A DNA stretch of 64,000 bases. Origin: Branchiostoma lanceolatum (Eukaryota > Chordata > Leptocardii > Amphioxiformes > Branchiostomatidae). A program made the position numbers and the translations under genes. This document shows positions 55,080 through 64,000 of the stretch, one piece after another (within the stretch, counting starts at the first letter, position 1; each line of letters starts with the position of its first letter). The stretch lies in assembly GCF_035083965.1 (NCBI RefSeq), contig NC_089726.1, forward strand, positions 18,729,501 through 18,793,500. The letters run 5' to 3'. The notes under the pieces are model-generated. The model did no database searches. It saw only the letters and a program-made list of their open reading frames with translations, and was not told where the DNA came from.

Positions 55080-58000
55080 CCCAATTAGTGTCCCTGTTGG
55101 AGGTAAATTAAATGTGGCAGGTTAACTTTGAAACTTTTAGAAGATGCACTAGATTGTTAGCTATTATATTATGCCTTCCAAGTTCACCTGCCTAATTTAG
55201 TTTATTAGCTAAAAGCCATCTGTTCAGTACAGTAGCTATAAAGCGGAAATCATGAAATCGCAGTGTTTTGTATTCAATAAGTGTCCCTGTGGGAGGTAAA
55301 TCAAATCCGGCAGGTAACTTTTGAAACTTTTAGAAGATGCACTACATTGTTAGCTATCATATTATGCCTTCCAAGTTCACCTGCCTAATTTCGTTTATTA
55401 CCTAAAAGCCATCTGTTCAGTACAGTAGCTATATAGCGGAAATCTTGAGATCGTGGTGTTTTGTAGTCAATTATTGTCCCTGTGGGAGGTTAATTAGATC
55501 TGGCAGGTAAATTTTGAAACTTTCAGAAGATGCACTAGATTGTAAGCTATCACATTTTGCCTTCCAAGTTCACCTCCCTAATTTCGTTTATTAGCTAAAA
55601 GCCATCTGTTCAGTACATTAGCGATAAAGCGGAAATCTTGAGATCGTAGTCTCTTGTAGTCAATTAGTGTCCCTGTGGGAGGTAAATTAAATCTGGCAGG
55701 TAAACTTTGAAACTTATTGAAGATGCACTAGATTGTTTGCTTTTACATTATGCCTTCCAAGTTTACCTGCCTAATTTCGTTTATTAGCTAAAAGCCATCC
55801 GTTCAGTACAGTAGCTATAAGACGGAAATCTTGAGATGGTGGTCTCTTCTATTCAATTAGTGTCACTGTGGGAGGTAAATTAAATCTGGCAGGTAACTTT
55901 TGTAACTTTTACAAGATGCACTAGATTGTTAGCAATCTTATTATGCCTTCCAAGTTTACCTGCCTAATTTAGTTTATTAGCTAAAAGTCATCTGTTCAGT
56001 ACAGTAGCTATAAAATGGAAATCTTGAGTTCGTAGTCTCTGGTAGTGAATAAGTGTCCCTGTGGGAGCTTAATTAAATCCGGCAGGTAAATTTTAAGACT
56101 TTTAGAAGATGCACTAGATTGTTAGCTATCATATTATGCCTTCCAAGTTCACCTGCCTAATTTCGTTTATTAGCTTACGCCATCTGTTCAGTACAGTAGG
56201 TATAACACGGAAATCTTGAGTTCGTAGTCTCTTGTAGTCAATTAGTGTCCCTGTGGGAGGTTGATTAAATATGGCAGGTAAAGTTTGAAACTTTTAGAAG
56301 ATGCACTAGATTATTAGCTATCACATTATGCCTTTCCAAGTTCACCTGCCTAGTTTCGTTTATTAGCTCAAAGCGATCTGTTCAGTACATTAGCGATAAA
56401 GCGGAAATCTTTACATCGTAGTCTCTTGTAGTCAATTAGTGTCCCTGTGGGAGGTAAATTAAATGTGGCAGGTAAAGTTTGAAACTTTTAGAAGATGCAC
56501 TAGATTGTTAGCTATTATATTATGCCTTCAAAGTTCACCTGCCTAATATTGTTTATTAGCTAAAAGCCATCTGTTCATTACAGTAGCTTTAAAGCGGAAA
56601 TGTTGAGATCATGGTCTCTTGTAGTCAATTAGTATCCCTGTGGGAGGTTAATTAAATCTGACAGGTAAATTTTAAGACTTTAAGAAGATGCACTAGATTG
56701 TTAGCTATCACCTTATGCCTTCCAAGTTCACCTGCCTAATTTCGTTTATTAGCTAAAAGCCATCTGTTCAGTACAGTAGCTATAAGACGGAAATCGTGAG
56801 ATCGTGGTCTCTTCTAGTCAATTAGTGTCCCTGTGGGAGGAAAATTAAATCTGGCAGGTAAATTTTGAAACTTTTACAAGATGCACTAGATTGTTAGCTA
56901 TCATATTATGCCTTCCAAGTTCACCTGCCTAATTTCGTTTATTACCTGAAAGCCATCCATTCAGTACCGTAGTTATTAAGCGGAAATCTTGAGATCGTGG
57001 TCTCTTGTACTCAATTAGTGTCCCTGTGGGAGGTAAATTAAATCTGGCAGGTAACTTTTGAAACTATTACAAGATGTACTAGATTGTTAGCTATCATATT
57101 ATGCCTTCCAAGTTCACCTGCCTAATTTCGTTTATTAGCTAAAGCCATCTGTTAAGTACAGTAGTTATACTACGGAAATCTTGAGTTCGTAGTCTCTTGT
57201 AGTCAATTAGCGTCCCTGTGATAGGTTAATTAAATCTGGCAGGTAAATTTTGAAACTCTTAGAAGATGCACTAGATTGTTAGCTATCATATTATGCCTTC
57301 CAAATTTACCTGCCTAATTTTTTTATTAGCTTAAAGCCATCTGTCTAGTACAGTAGTTATTAAGCGGAAATCTTGAGATTATAGTCTCTTGTACTCAATT
57401 AGTGTCCCTGTGGGAGGTAAATTAAATCTGGCAGGTAACTTTTGAAACTCTTACAAGATGCACTAGATTGTTATCTATTATATTATGCCTTCCAAGTTTA
57501 CCTGCCTAATTTAGTTTATTAGCTAAAAGCCATCTGTTCAGTACAGTAGCTATAAAATGGAAATCTTGAGTTCGTAGTCTCTTTTAGTCAATAAGTGTCC
57601 CTGTGGGAGGTAAATTAAATCCGGCAGGTAACTTTTGAAACTTTTAGAAGATGCACTAGATTGTTAGCTATCATATTATGCCTTCCAAGATCACCTGCCT
57701 CATTTCGTTTATTACCTAAAAGCCATCTGTTCAGTACAGTAGCTATAAAGCGGAAATCTTGAGATCATGGTCTCTTGTAGTGAATTAGTGTCCCTGTGGG
57801 AGGTAAATTAAATCCGGCAGGTAAAGTTTGAAACTTTTAGAAGATGCACTAGATTGTTAGCTATCATAATATGCCTTCCAAGTTCACCTGCCTATTTTTG
57901 TTTATTAGCTAAAAGCAATCTGTTCAGTGCAGTAGTTATAAAGCGGAAATCTTGAGATCGCGGTCTCTTGTAGTCAATTAGCGTCCCTGTGGGAGGTAAA

Positions 58001-58570
58001 TTAAATCCGGCAGTAAAATTCTGAAACTTTTAGAAGATGCACTAGAATGTTAGCTATTATATTATGCCTTTCAAGTTTGCCTGCCTAAATTCGTTTATTG
58101 GCTTAAAGCCATCTGTTCAGTACAGTAGCTATAAGACGGAAATGTTGAGATCGTGGTGTTTTGTATTCAATTAGTGTCCCTTTGGGAGGTAAATTAAATC
58201 CGGCAAGTAAATTTTGAAACTTTTAAAAGATGCACTAGAATGTTAGCTATCATATTATGCCTTCTAAGTTCATTTGCCTAATTTCGTTTATTAGCTAAAG
58301 CCATCTGTTCAGTACAGTAGGTATCAGACCGAAATGTTGAAATCGTGGGTTTTTTTTATTCAATTAGTTTCCGTGTTACAGGTAAATTAAATCCGGCAGG
58401 TAAATTTTGAAACTTTTAGAAGATGCAATAGAATCACATTATGCCTTTCAAGTTCACCTGCCAAATTTCGTTTATTAGTTAAAAGCCATCCGTTCAGTGC
58501 AGTAGCTATAAAACGGAAGTCTTGATATCGTAGTCTCTTGTAGTCAATTAGTGTCCCTGTGGGAGGTTCA
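55080..58570. repeat. Right array: about 19 inverted units of about 193 bp
   Basis: The complement of the left-array unit repeats with the landmark AATTAGTGTCCCTGTGGGAG from about 55083 to 58563, mean spacing about 192 bases. It has five more units than the left array, so the arms are not equal in length. Confidence 0.92.
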
Positions 58571-58993
58571 TTAAATAATGTTTGAGGGAATTAAATCCCG
58601 CAGGCAAATTTGGACACGTTCACTTGTGTTTCTCTTAAAGGTGGTAGCCACAATTACCAGGCGTTTAAGTTTAACTGCAATTCACACATTTTCCAGTAGG
58701 TGTTGTCTTATGGTCATTTGTTGTTGTTTTTCTTTGTTTTTGCCCATTTAAAGTAACCTGACTTTCAAAGTATAGACCCGAGTCTTCACGGAAGAGATCT
58801 TATATCTATTTTGTCCACATTCACGGCGAAAAACCCGATGAATCAAATAAATAATCAAATATAGTGAGTATCGGTGCATCCGAATCAGATGCTAGCTTTC
58901 CTATAGCTGAATCGGCTGCTGGAATGGGCTGTTGAATGGGCTGCTGGAATCGGCTGCCGAAAGGGCTGCTAACTTCAGGTCGGTCTCCTATCC

Positions 58994-59560
58994 TCCCTCC
59001 CAGAGACGCAGACAGCTCAGTCAGTGACCCGTGTGAAGGTCATTTGGGGTCAAATTCCGCCTGATTACCCAATGCAGATAAGATATGTTCGCCGTGCCAA
59101 TTCAGTCATGTCAGGTCTGGTCTTACTTACTGACTGACTAAACACAGGCAAATCTATTTGCCTTTTAAGCATACTTTATGAAAAATCAAGCTTTCTCCTT
59201 AAAATATGATGTTTAGAACTTTGACCAATGAGATTAAAGCAGCAAAAGCTGGTATATTAATACAAAGGTTTAATTAATGAAACGTTAACAAGTGTTGACA
59301 AACACACATCGGAATATTCCATTATCCATGTTAAGGAAGACATAATTTCTCTTCACAAGCTAATCCTACAAACCGGTACATGAACAGCTACTAAGTATGT
59401 CGTGTTCAGTGCTTTGGTATATACATATAAAGAGTGCCTTAGTTGAAATTTGGCAAGGGAAGTATCTTATACAGTAGTACACTAGTAGATCAGACATGTA
59501 CATGTATGTGAATTTGAGGACAAAGCTATAATATAAAGATTAGGGCAATAGTTCTAAACA
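58994..59560. repeat. ZNF-cluster upstream flank, copy 4 (right part)
   Basis: Continues the flank broken by the hAT-like and giant fold-back elements: CTCCCAGAGACGCAGACAGC, AGTGACCCGTGTG, GAAGGTCATTTGGGGTC, then CCAATTCAGTCATGTCAGGT. It ends in the block with the complement of ZNF-tail flank words near 59330-59480. Confidence 0.7.
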
Positions 59561-60116
59561 AAATGGAGAGTTAGAAATTAAAGGGAGGGACATATAATGT
59601 ATTATGTGTTAATGTGGGCATTCAATCTAACTTTTTGTAGTACATTAGTCAAACTAGTCACATGTGTAAGGATTTACATACACATTGCAGAAACAAGTGA
59701 GGCCGACTTGAACATCAACTTAAACGTGAAATATACTACAAATGTATATCAAAATCCCATTTATAGTTTCCTTCTAGAGCCCAGAAATCTATATATGCAA
59801 ATGTATGAAGTATACAGAATACAGTAGGACCTGTTTTCTGTCGAATTGTCCAAACATTATGACACAAAAACTATAAAGTTGGTGTTTTTAGATACAGGTC
59901 CAACCAAGCTTTAGTCAACAAAAATGATCTCTTTTGCAAAAATCACATTAGTCCAGTTTCCCTATAAGTGTCTTTTCTGTATGACGTTGATCCAAAGCTA
60001 ATATCTCTAAGGCTGTCAGGCAGTCATAATTGTTGGCATTGTACCTTCACAAATAATACCTTAGAGAAACATGATAGACTAACTTGTCCTGACCACCCTC
60101 ACACAAGCTGATTAGT
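59561..60116. other. AT-rich spacer downstream of ZNF E
   Basis: No gene was recognised. A 76-codon plus-strand frame at 59597-59827 has no domain and no splice support. Confidence 0.4.
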
Positions 60117-60216
60117 CACACTTGTATAATTTCTCTCCTGTATGCATTGTCATCAGTTGGAGTTCAAAACCCAGTACTGTGCAGCAGAATAGTCGTGCTG
60201 GTCACACTTGTAGGGT
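60117..60216 (-). pseudogene. Decayed finger beyond the ZNF E stop
   Basis: Minus-strand remnants of a linker and CDQ-type cysteine region (complement of GTCACACTTGTATAATTTCT and of AGTCGTGCTGGTCACACTTG) lie after the stop codon, out of frame. The ancestral gene was longer by about one or two fingers. Confidence 0.65.
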
Positions 60217-61470
60217 TCATTTTATCACCCGACCAGCGTGCTTTGCTTGATGGAAGTCCATTAACCATTTTTGTGTAGTAGAATAGTCGCATATGTCACA
60301 ATTGTAGGTTATTCTTCTCCTTGGATTGGGGTTATCGGTGTGATTCTTTTGATGACTCTTCAAACTGGATTTCTGGACTGCAGAATAGTCACACTGGTCA
60401 CACTTGTAGGGTTTCTCTCCGGTATGCGTTCTCATATGTTGGGTTAGGTGAGACTTCCTAGCACTTTGGTAACCACACTCCAAGCATGTGTAGGGTTTCA
60501 CACCGGTATGAGTCACCATATGTTGGGATAAAGCAGACTTCTGAGCTGCCCTATACCCACACTCCCCACACATGTAGGATTTCTCACCAGTGTGAGTTAC
60601 TCGATGGTTGTCCAAAGTAGATTTCAGTGCTGCAGAATAGTCACACTGGTCACACTTGTAGGGTTTCTCTCCAGTATGAGATCTCATATGTTGGGTTAAA
60701 GTAGACCTATGAGCTGTTCTGAACCCGCACTCCCCACACGCGAAGGGCTTCTCTTCACTATGAGTTGTCATATGTTTGGATAAGCTACATTTCAGTGCTG
60801 TAGAATAGTCACACTGATCACACTTGTAGGGTTTCTCTCCAGTATGCGTTCTCATATGTCTTGATAAAGCGGACCTCTGAGATGCCCTGTACCCACACTC
60901 TCCACACATGAAGGGTTTCTCACCAGTGTGAGTTACTCGATGGTTGTTCAAAGTAGATTTCAATGCTGCAGAATAGTCACACTGGTCACACTTGTAGGGT
61001 TTCTCTCCAGTATGAGATCTCGTATGTTGGGATAAGGTAAAACTATGAGCTGTTCTGTACCCACACTCCCCACACATGAAGGGTTTCTCACCAGTATGTT
61101 TAGTTAGATGTCTTTCCAAACTGGATTTCTGGGCTGCAGAATAGTCACACTGATCACACTTGAAGGTTTTTTCTCCTGTATGTATTCTCATGTGTTCGGA
61201 TAAGTGAGATTTTTGTGTTGTCCTGTACCCACACTCCCCGCACATGTAGGGCTTTTCACCAGTGTGTATTACACGATGGTTGTCCAAGTTGGATTTCTGG
61301 GCTGCAGAATAACCACACTGGTCGCACTTGTAGGGTTTTTCTCCGGTATGAGTTCTCATATGTTGGGACAATGTTGACCTTTGAGCTGCCCTGTACCCAC
61401 ACTCCCCACACATGTAGGGTTTCTCGGCAGTGTGTTTTGTCAGATGATTTCCACAGCTGGAATCGGCCAT
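60217..61470 (-). CDS. C2H2 zinc-finger protein (ZNF E), 14 fingers, best preserved copy
   Basis: Probable nuclear DNA-binding protein of 417 residues starting MADSSCGNHLTKHTAEKP. A splice acceptor (TTGTTTCAG on the minus strand, about 61492-61500) precedes the ATG, as in ZNF A, B and D, and the in-frame codons above give only a short leader. Fourteen fingers follow, all with intact C2H2 ligands. Fingers 1-10 alternate strictly between a CGECGYR type and a CDQCxYSxA type, as expected if the gene grew by two-finger steps. Finger 12 is YTCLECGYQSARKSHLTQH. Before the last finger the TGEKP linker is replaced by TDNPNPRRRIT, and finger 14 (YNCDICDYSTTQKWLMDFH) differs from the rest. It lacks the frame-shifted tail of the other copies. 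Target sites and partners are unknown; no effector domain is visible. Confidence 0.93.
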   Translation of the reverse strand: MADSSCGNHLTKHTAEKPYMCGECGYRAAQRSTLSQHMRTHTGEKPYKCDQCGYSAAQKSNLDNHRVIHTGEKPYMCGECGYRTTQKSHLSEHMRIHTGEKTFKCDQCDYSAAQKSSLERHLTKHTGEKPFMCGECGYRTAHSFTLSQHTRSHTGEKPYKCDQCDYSAALKSTLNNHRVTHTGEKPFMCGECGYRASQRSALSRHMRTHTGEKPYKCDQCDYSTALKCSLSKHMTTHSEEKPFACGECGFRTAHRSTLTQHMRSHTGEKPYKCDQCDYSAALKSTLDNHRVTHTGEKSYMCGECGYRAAQKSALSQHMVTHTGVKPYTCLECGYQSARKSHLTQHMRTHTGEKPYKCDQCDYSAVQKSSLKSHQKNHTDNPNPRRRITYNCDICDYSTTQKWLMDFHQAKHAGRVIK

Positions 61471-61559
61471 GTCTGGACTTTGTCCACTCTGAAACAAATT
61501 GAAAGTGAAGGAAATTTAGGAACCCATCATGGTCCTGTTTTCTCATCTTTACTTATTAC

Positions 61560-62159
61560 ACATATATCTATTTATTTATTTGTTTGTTTGACTGTGTACA
61601 CGGTACACCAGCCAAGGTTGCCTGACTAGTAGTAGCTATTGTAAGGGGTAACCTTGCTGCACAATACATTATGGAATAAAATAGTTACATTAGTTAACAA
61701 GATAAAATCATACAGGTATACAATCAAGCTCTCACAATTAATATACATGTTCATTCCTTAAGTAACATGCTATAGAATTTAAAGGGCATATTACACTTGC
61801 CTGAACCTTGTCGGAAATGCTTTAAAAGGCTTCTTCTGATTAAACCTCATTGGTTGGCATAAATTATAGGTAGATCTAGAGAAGGTAAAGATCTAGCATG
61901 ATGAAATCAAAAACTCGGACGATAAAACTTACTTTTATCGTCTGAGGTTTTAATTCCTGAGATGAATTTAACAAGTACCTTTCGTCAACAATTCCATACT
62001 CCTTAGTACTAGTATTATACGTACTACTAACTAGTTTCGTACCCCCTCCCCCTCCATATTACAAGCCGATACAGTTTCGTCCCCACTCCCATATTACGAT
62101 CCGACGTCATGCCCCCCTCCCCCAATCATGGCCTGGTCACAAACGTTGCACACGGTTGC
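61560..62159. other. Intergenic, short hairpin only
   Basis: Contains TTATTTATTTGTTTGTTTG simple sequence near 61570 and a hairpin around CGGACGATAAAACTTA / TTTTATCGTCTGA near 61916-61945. No gene recognised. Confidence 0.45.
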
Positions 62160-62440
62160 AGCCACAGCTGTGCTCTTGGGGCTCCGATGATTGCCAGGTT
62201 CAGGGCGGATCAAAGTCATACAACAACTATCCCAAACGACTTAACTACTCACCAAAGACAAGCGGGTCAAATCGCTGGAAAGACGTGACGCTTCTACGGG
62301 GCTTCTTAGCTTGGCAAATTCCTGACGCCGCTAGGGGTCGTGGTTCTGGGTTCTTCCGTTCAGAGGTCAGTTGGGGTCAATCAAGGTCACAAATTCTACC
62401 TGATTACCCACAGGGTTTGGTTTGTCGATGTTAGGAATCT
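62160..62440. repeat. ZNF-cluster flank, diverged copy 5
   Basis: Weaker but colinear matches to the flank: CTGGAAAGACGTGACG, GAGGTCAGTTGGGGTCAA and CTACCTGATTACCCAC. Its place upstream of ZNF E mirrors the position of the flank in copies 1, 2 and 4, so it was probably part of the same ancestral unit. Confidence 0.5.
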
Positions 62441-64000
62441 GGATATTCTGGTCTACGTGGATGATTTGATAAAAGAAAATCAATGAAGGATAACGTGTAC
62501 ATCGGATTGAAATATTTCATTTTTCAAACTTTAAAAAAGTTGAAGTCAAAGCATACCTGATTTTGAAAATCAAAAAGCTTTGCTCACTTAAAAACTTGTC
62601 CTGACACAAAAAGTCTGAAATATACTGTCTGTTAAAATGCATGTAGTGATTTCCTCAGAACTGAAGTAGACTTAACAACTTTCCATTTTAGAACTAGAAA
62701 ATACTTGCAATTGCGAGTAACTTGAGTTACTCATCACATTTTCAACAATAGAACATGTTACACCTTTTAAACTTACAGTTCCGCGACCTCATACATCTAT
62801 GAAATATTTAAGACCTTTGCATATTTAATGTAAATTTATATAATCTATCATCACTTTAGATACCTTACACGTTACAAGTATGAAATTCCCATCATTTAAC
62901 ACTTGGCATTCTCGTATTATGCATATAAAGCCCTTTTTTGCATATTTGGCATCTAAATATGTTTATGTTCCACCTGTCATCAATCATATGTGTTAAACGT
63001 ATTTTAGTCCTATGATGTAAACATTGTAATAATAGAAATTCCTCTTTAATTATGCAAATTAGGTCCTTAATTGCACATACTTGCATATCTTCATCTAAGC
63101 TTCCTGCACGCCCAAAATGGTGGAAATCCATCTATCCTTTCTTACGTTATCCTCTTTGGAAGATTGAAACAAAAACGCCCCTGTAGTTCCAAAACCAAAT
63201 GTTAGGGGGCTAAAATCTATACCACTTTGTCCTTAAGTCAAGAGCTATCATCTTGTGAGATTTTAACAAAAAACGCCTCTGCCCAAACTTTGGCCACTTC
63301 TTCCCGAGCATAGTATACGAGCTATCTACCACCCAGAATCATGACCATAGCTTGTTCAGAACACGAGATATAAAAAACGGAAGTTCTGCAGTACCATAAC
63401 AAACTGCTTGGAGGCCCCCATATCTTTAATCATTTTGAGGTTTCCTCAAGACCTATCAACGTACCAAATGTCAAGACAATCCAACTAGGCCTCGTGTTCA
63501 TACACACACACACAGACACGGATTCGAACGCTCCAGCCTAAAATATAACGTTCACTTTCATGCAGGTAGTGAGGCATACACGTACTATAAAATTTAGACC
63601 TTGGACTCGATATGGGATTTTTCAGTACATTGTACTTCAAACACTTACATAAATACAAGATGGCTGTGAAAATTTATGACACACAAGACACATCATCTAC
63701 ATTACAGTTAAAGACAATGGGTTTATTGGACTTGAAGAATCTTGAGCCATTCACAGTGATAGACAAAACAGGAGAAAAAGCTGTGACACCTTAGCCACCA
63801 CCACTACTATCCTCAGGTTATCATTTCACAAAGAATTTCCACAAAAACATTTATAAACACAGTATCTGTACAGTCATGTCACACATAGCCAACCAAAAAT
63901 ACCAAGGATTTCAAGTTCAGATCTTTAAGTTCTCGTAGTCTCAGATCTTCGGCCATGACTTCCTTTCTTCACTACAAGTAAGGCAAAACATAAAAAGACT
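62441..64000. other. Intergenic, nothing recognised
   Basis: AT-rich sequence with a short (CA)n tract near 63503-63517. A 60-codon plus-strand frame at 63612-63794 (MAVKIYDTQDTSSTLQ) has no recognised domain and no clear splice signals; it could be an exon but cannot be supported. Confidence 0.4.

Larger units (their letters stand above)
50355..58984. mobile_element. 8.6 kb giant fold-back element with 9 bp target duplications
   Basis: The ends ACCGACCTGAAGTTAGCAGC and the exact complement are flanked by perfect 9-base duplications CTCCTATCC (50346-50354 and 58985-58993). Outer arms of about 420 bases pair nearly throughout, including short AGCAGCCGATTCC repeats at each tip. Inside are a left array of 14 units of 193 bp, a central array of related 188-204 bp units, and a right inverted array of about 19 units. 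No transposase frame exists. Long inverted arms with a 9-base duplication fit Mutator-like or other fold-back elements; the class is inference. Flanks on both sides match the continuous ZNF flank in copies 1 and 2. Confidence 0.85.

Noticed and set aside
50783-58570. Regular repeats considered as a CRISPR array
   Set aside because: Units of 193 bp are contiguous with no unique spacers, lie inside a transposon with target duplications, and the host DNA is eukaryotic.

Overview
The window looks like chordate or other deuterostome invertebrate nuclear DNA, most likely lancelet (Branchiostoma). The basis is a split SLC6 transporter gene with 14 coding exons, a cluster of C2H2 zinc-finger genes whose fingers alternate between CGECGYRTA and CDQCDYSAAQKS types (a style I associate with lancelet proteins), and dense non-autonomous DNA transposons, tRNA-derived SINEs and satellites. 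The genus is inference; the eukaryotic gene structure is read directly.

Layout. (1) 1-15.6 kb: two zinc-finger (ZNF) genes on the minus strand, at 1341-2519 and 12345-13166, each with a related upstream flank. The first flank carries a 102 bp hAT-like insertion and a 910 bp piggyBac-like insertion that the second lacks. A 5.2 kb CACTA/EnSpm-like element (7018-12249) splits the decayed downstream fingers of the second gene. (2) 15.8-37.1 kb: an SLC6 Na+/Cl--dependent transporter on the plus strand, 626 codons plus stop. All splice sites are GT-AG and all phases agree. Its introns hold tandem arrays, MITEs, SINE-like pieces and a reverse-transcriptase fragment. (3) 37-44.6 kb: a SINE, another copy of the ZNF flank, two more minus-strand ZNF reading frames (40249-41562 and 41829-42461) and a 1.85 kb inverted-repeat element. 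(4) 44.8-47.2 kb: thirteen copies of a 183 bp satellite, which runs straight into and truncates a ZNF frame (47176-47661). (5) 47.7-59.6 kb: another ZNF flank interrupted by a 456 bp fold-back MITE, a 1003 bp hAT-like element and, 23 bp further on, an 8630 bp fold-back element with 9 bp target duplications made almost wholly of 193 bp tandem units. (6) 59.6-64 kb: the best preserved ZNF gene, with 14 fingers (60217-61470), then sequence with little recognisable content.

How it fits together. The ZNF genes and flanks are segmental duplicates. Because several copies are present, each insertion can be compared with an empty site elsewhere in the window, which fixes element ends and target duplications unusually well. 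The ZNF genes share an arrangement in which a splice acceptor lies just upstream of an ATG encoding MADS(N/K). Four of them share a one-base deletion in a finger linker that replaces the distal fingers with a short new tail. The transporter is unrelated in function to the ZNF cluster; one boundary of a ZNF duplication lies only about 255 bp upstream of its start codon.

Limits. Splice sites and insertion boundaries were read by eye. Transposon superfamilies are inferred from terminal repeats and target duplications, and no database search was possible.
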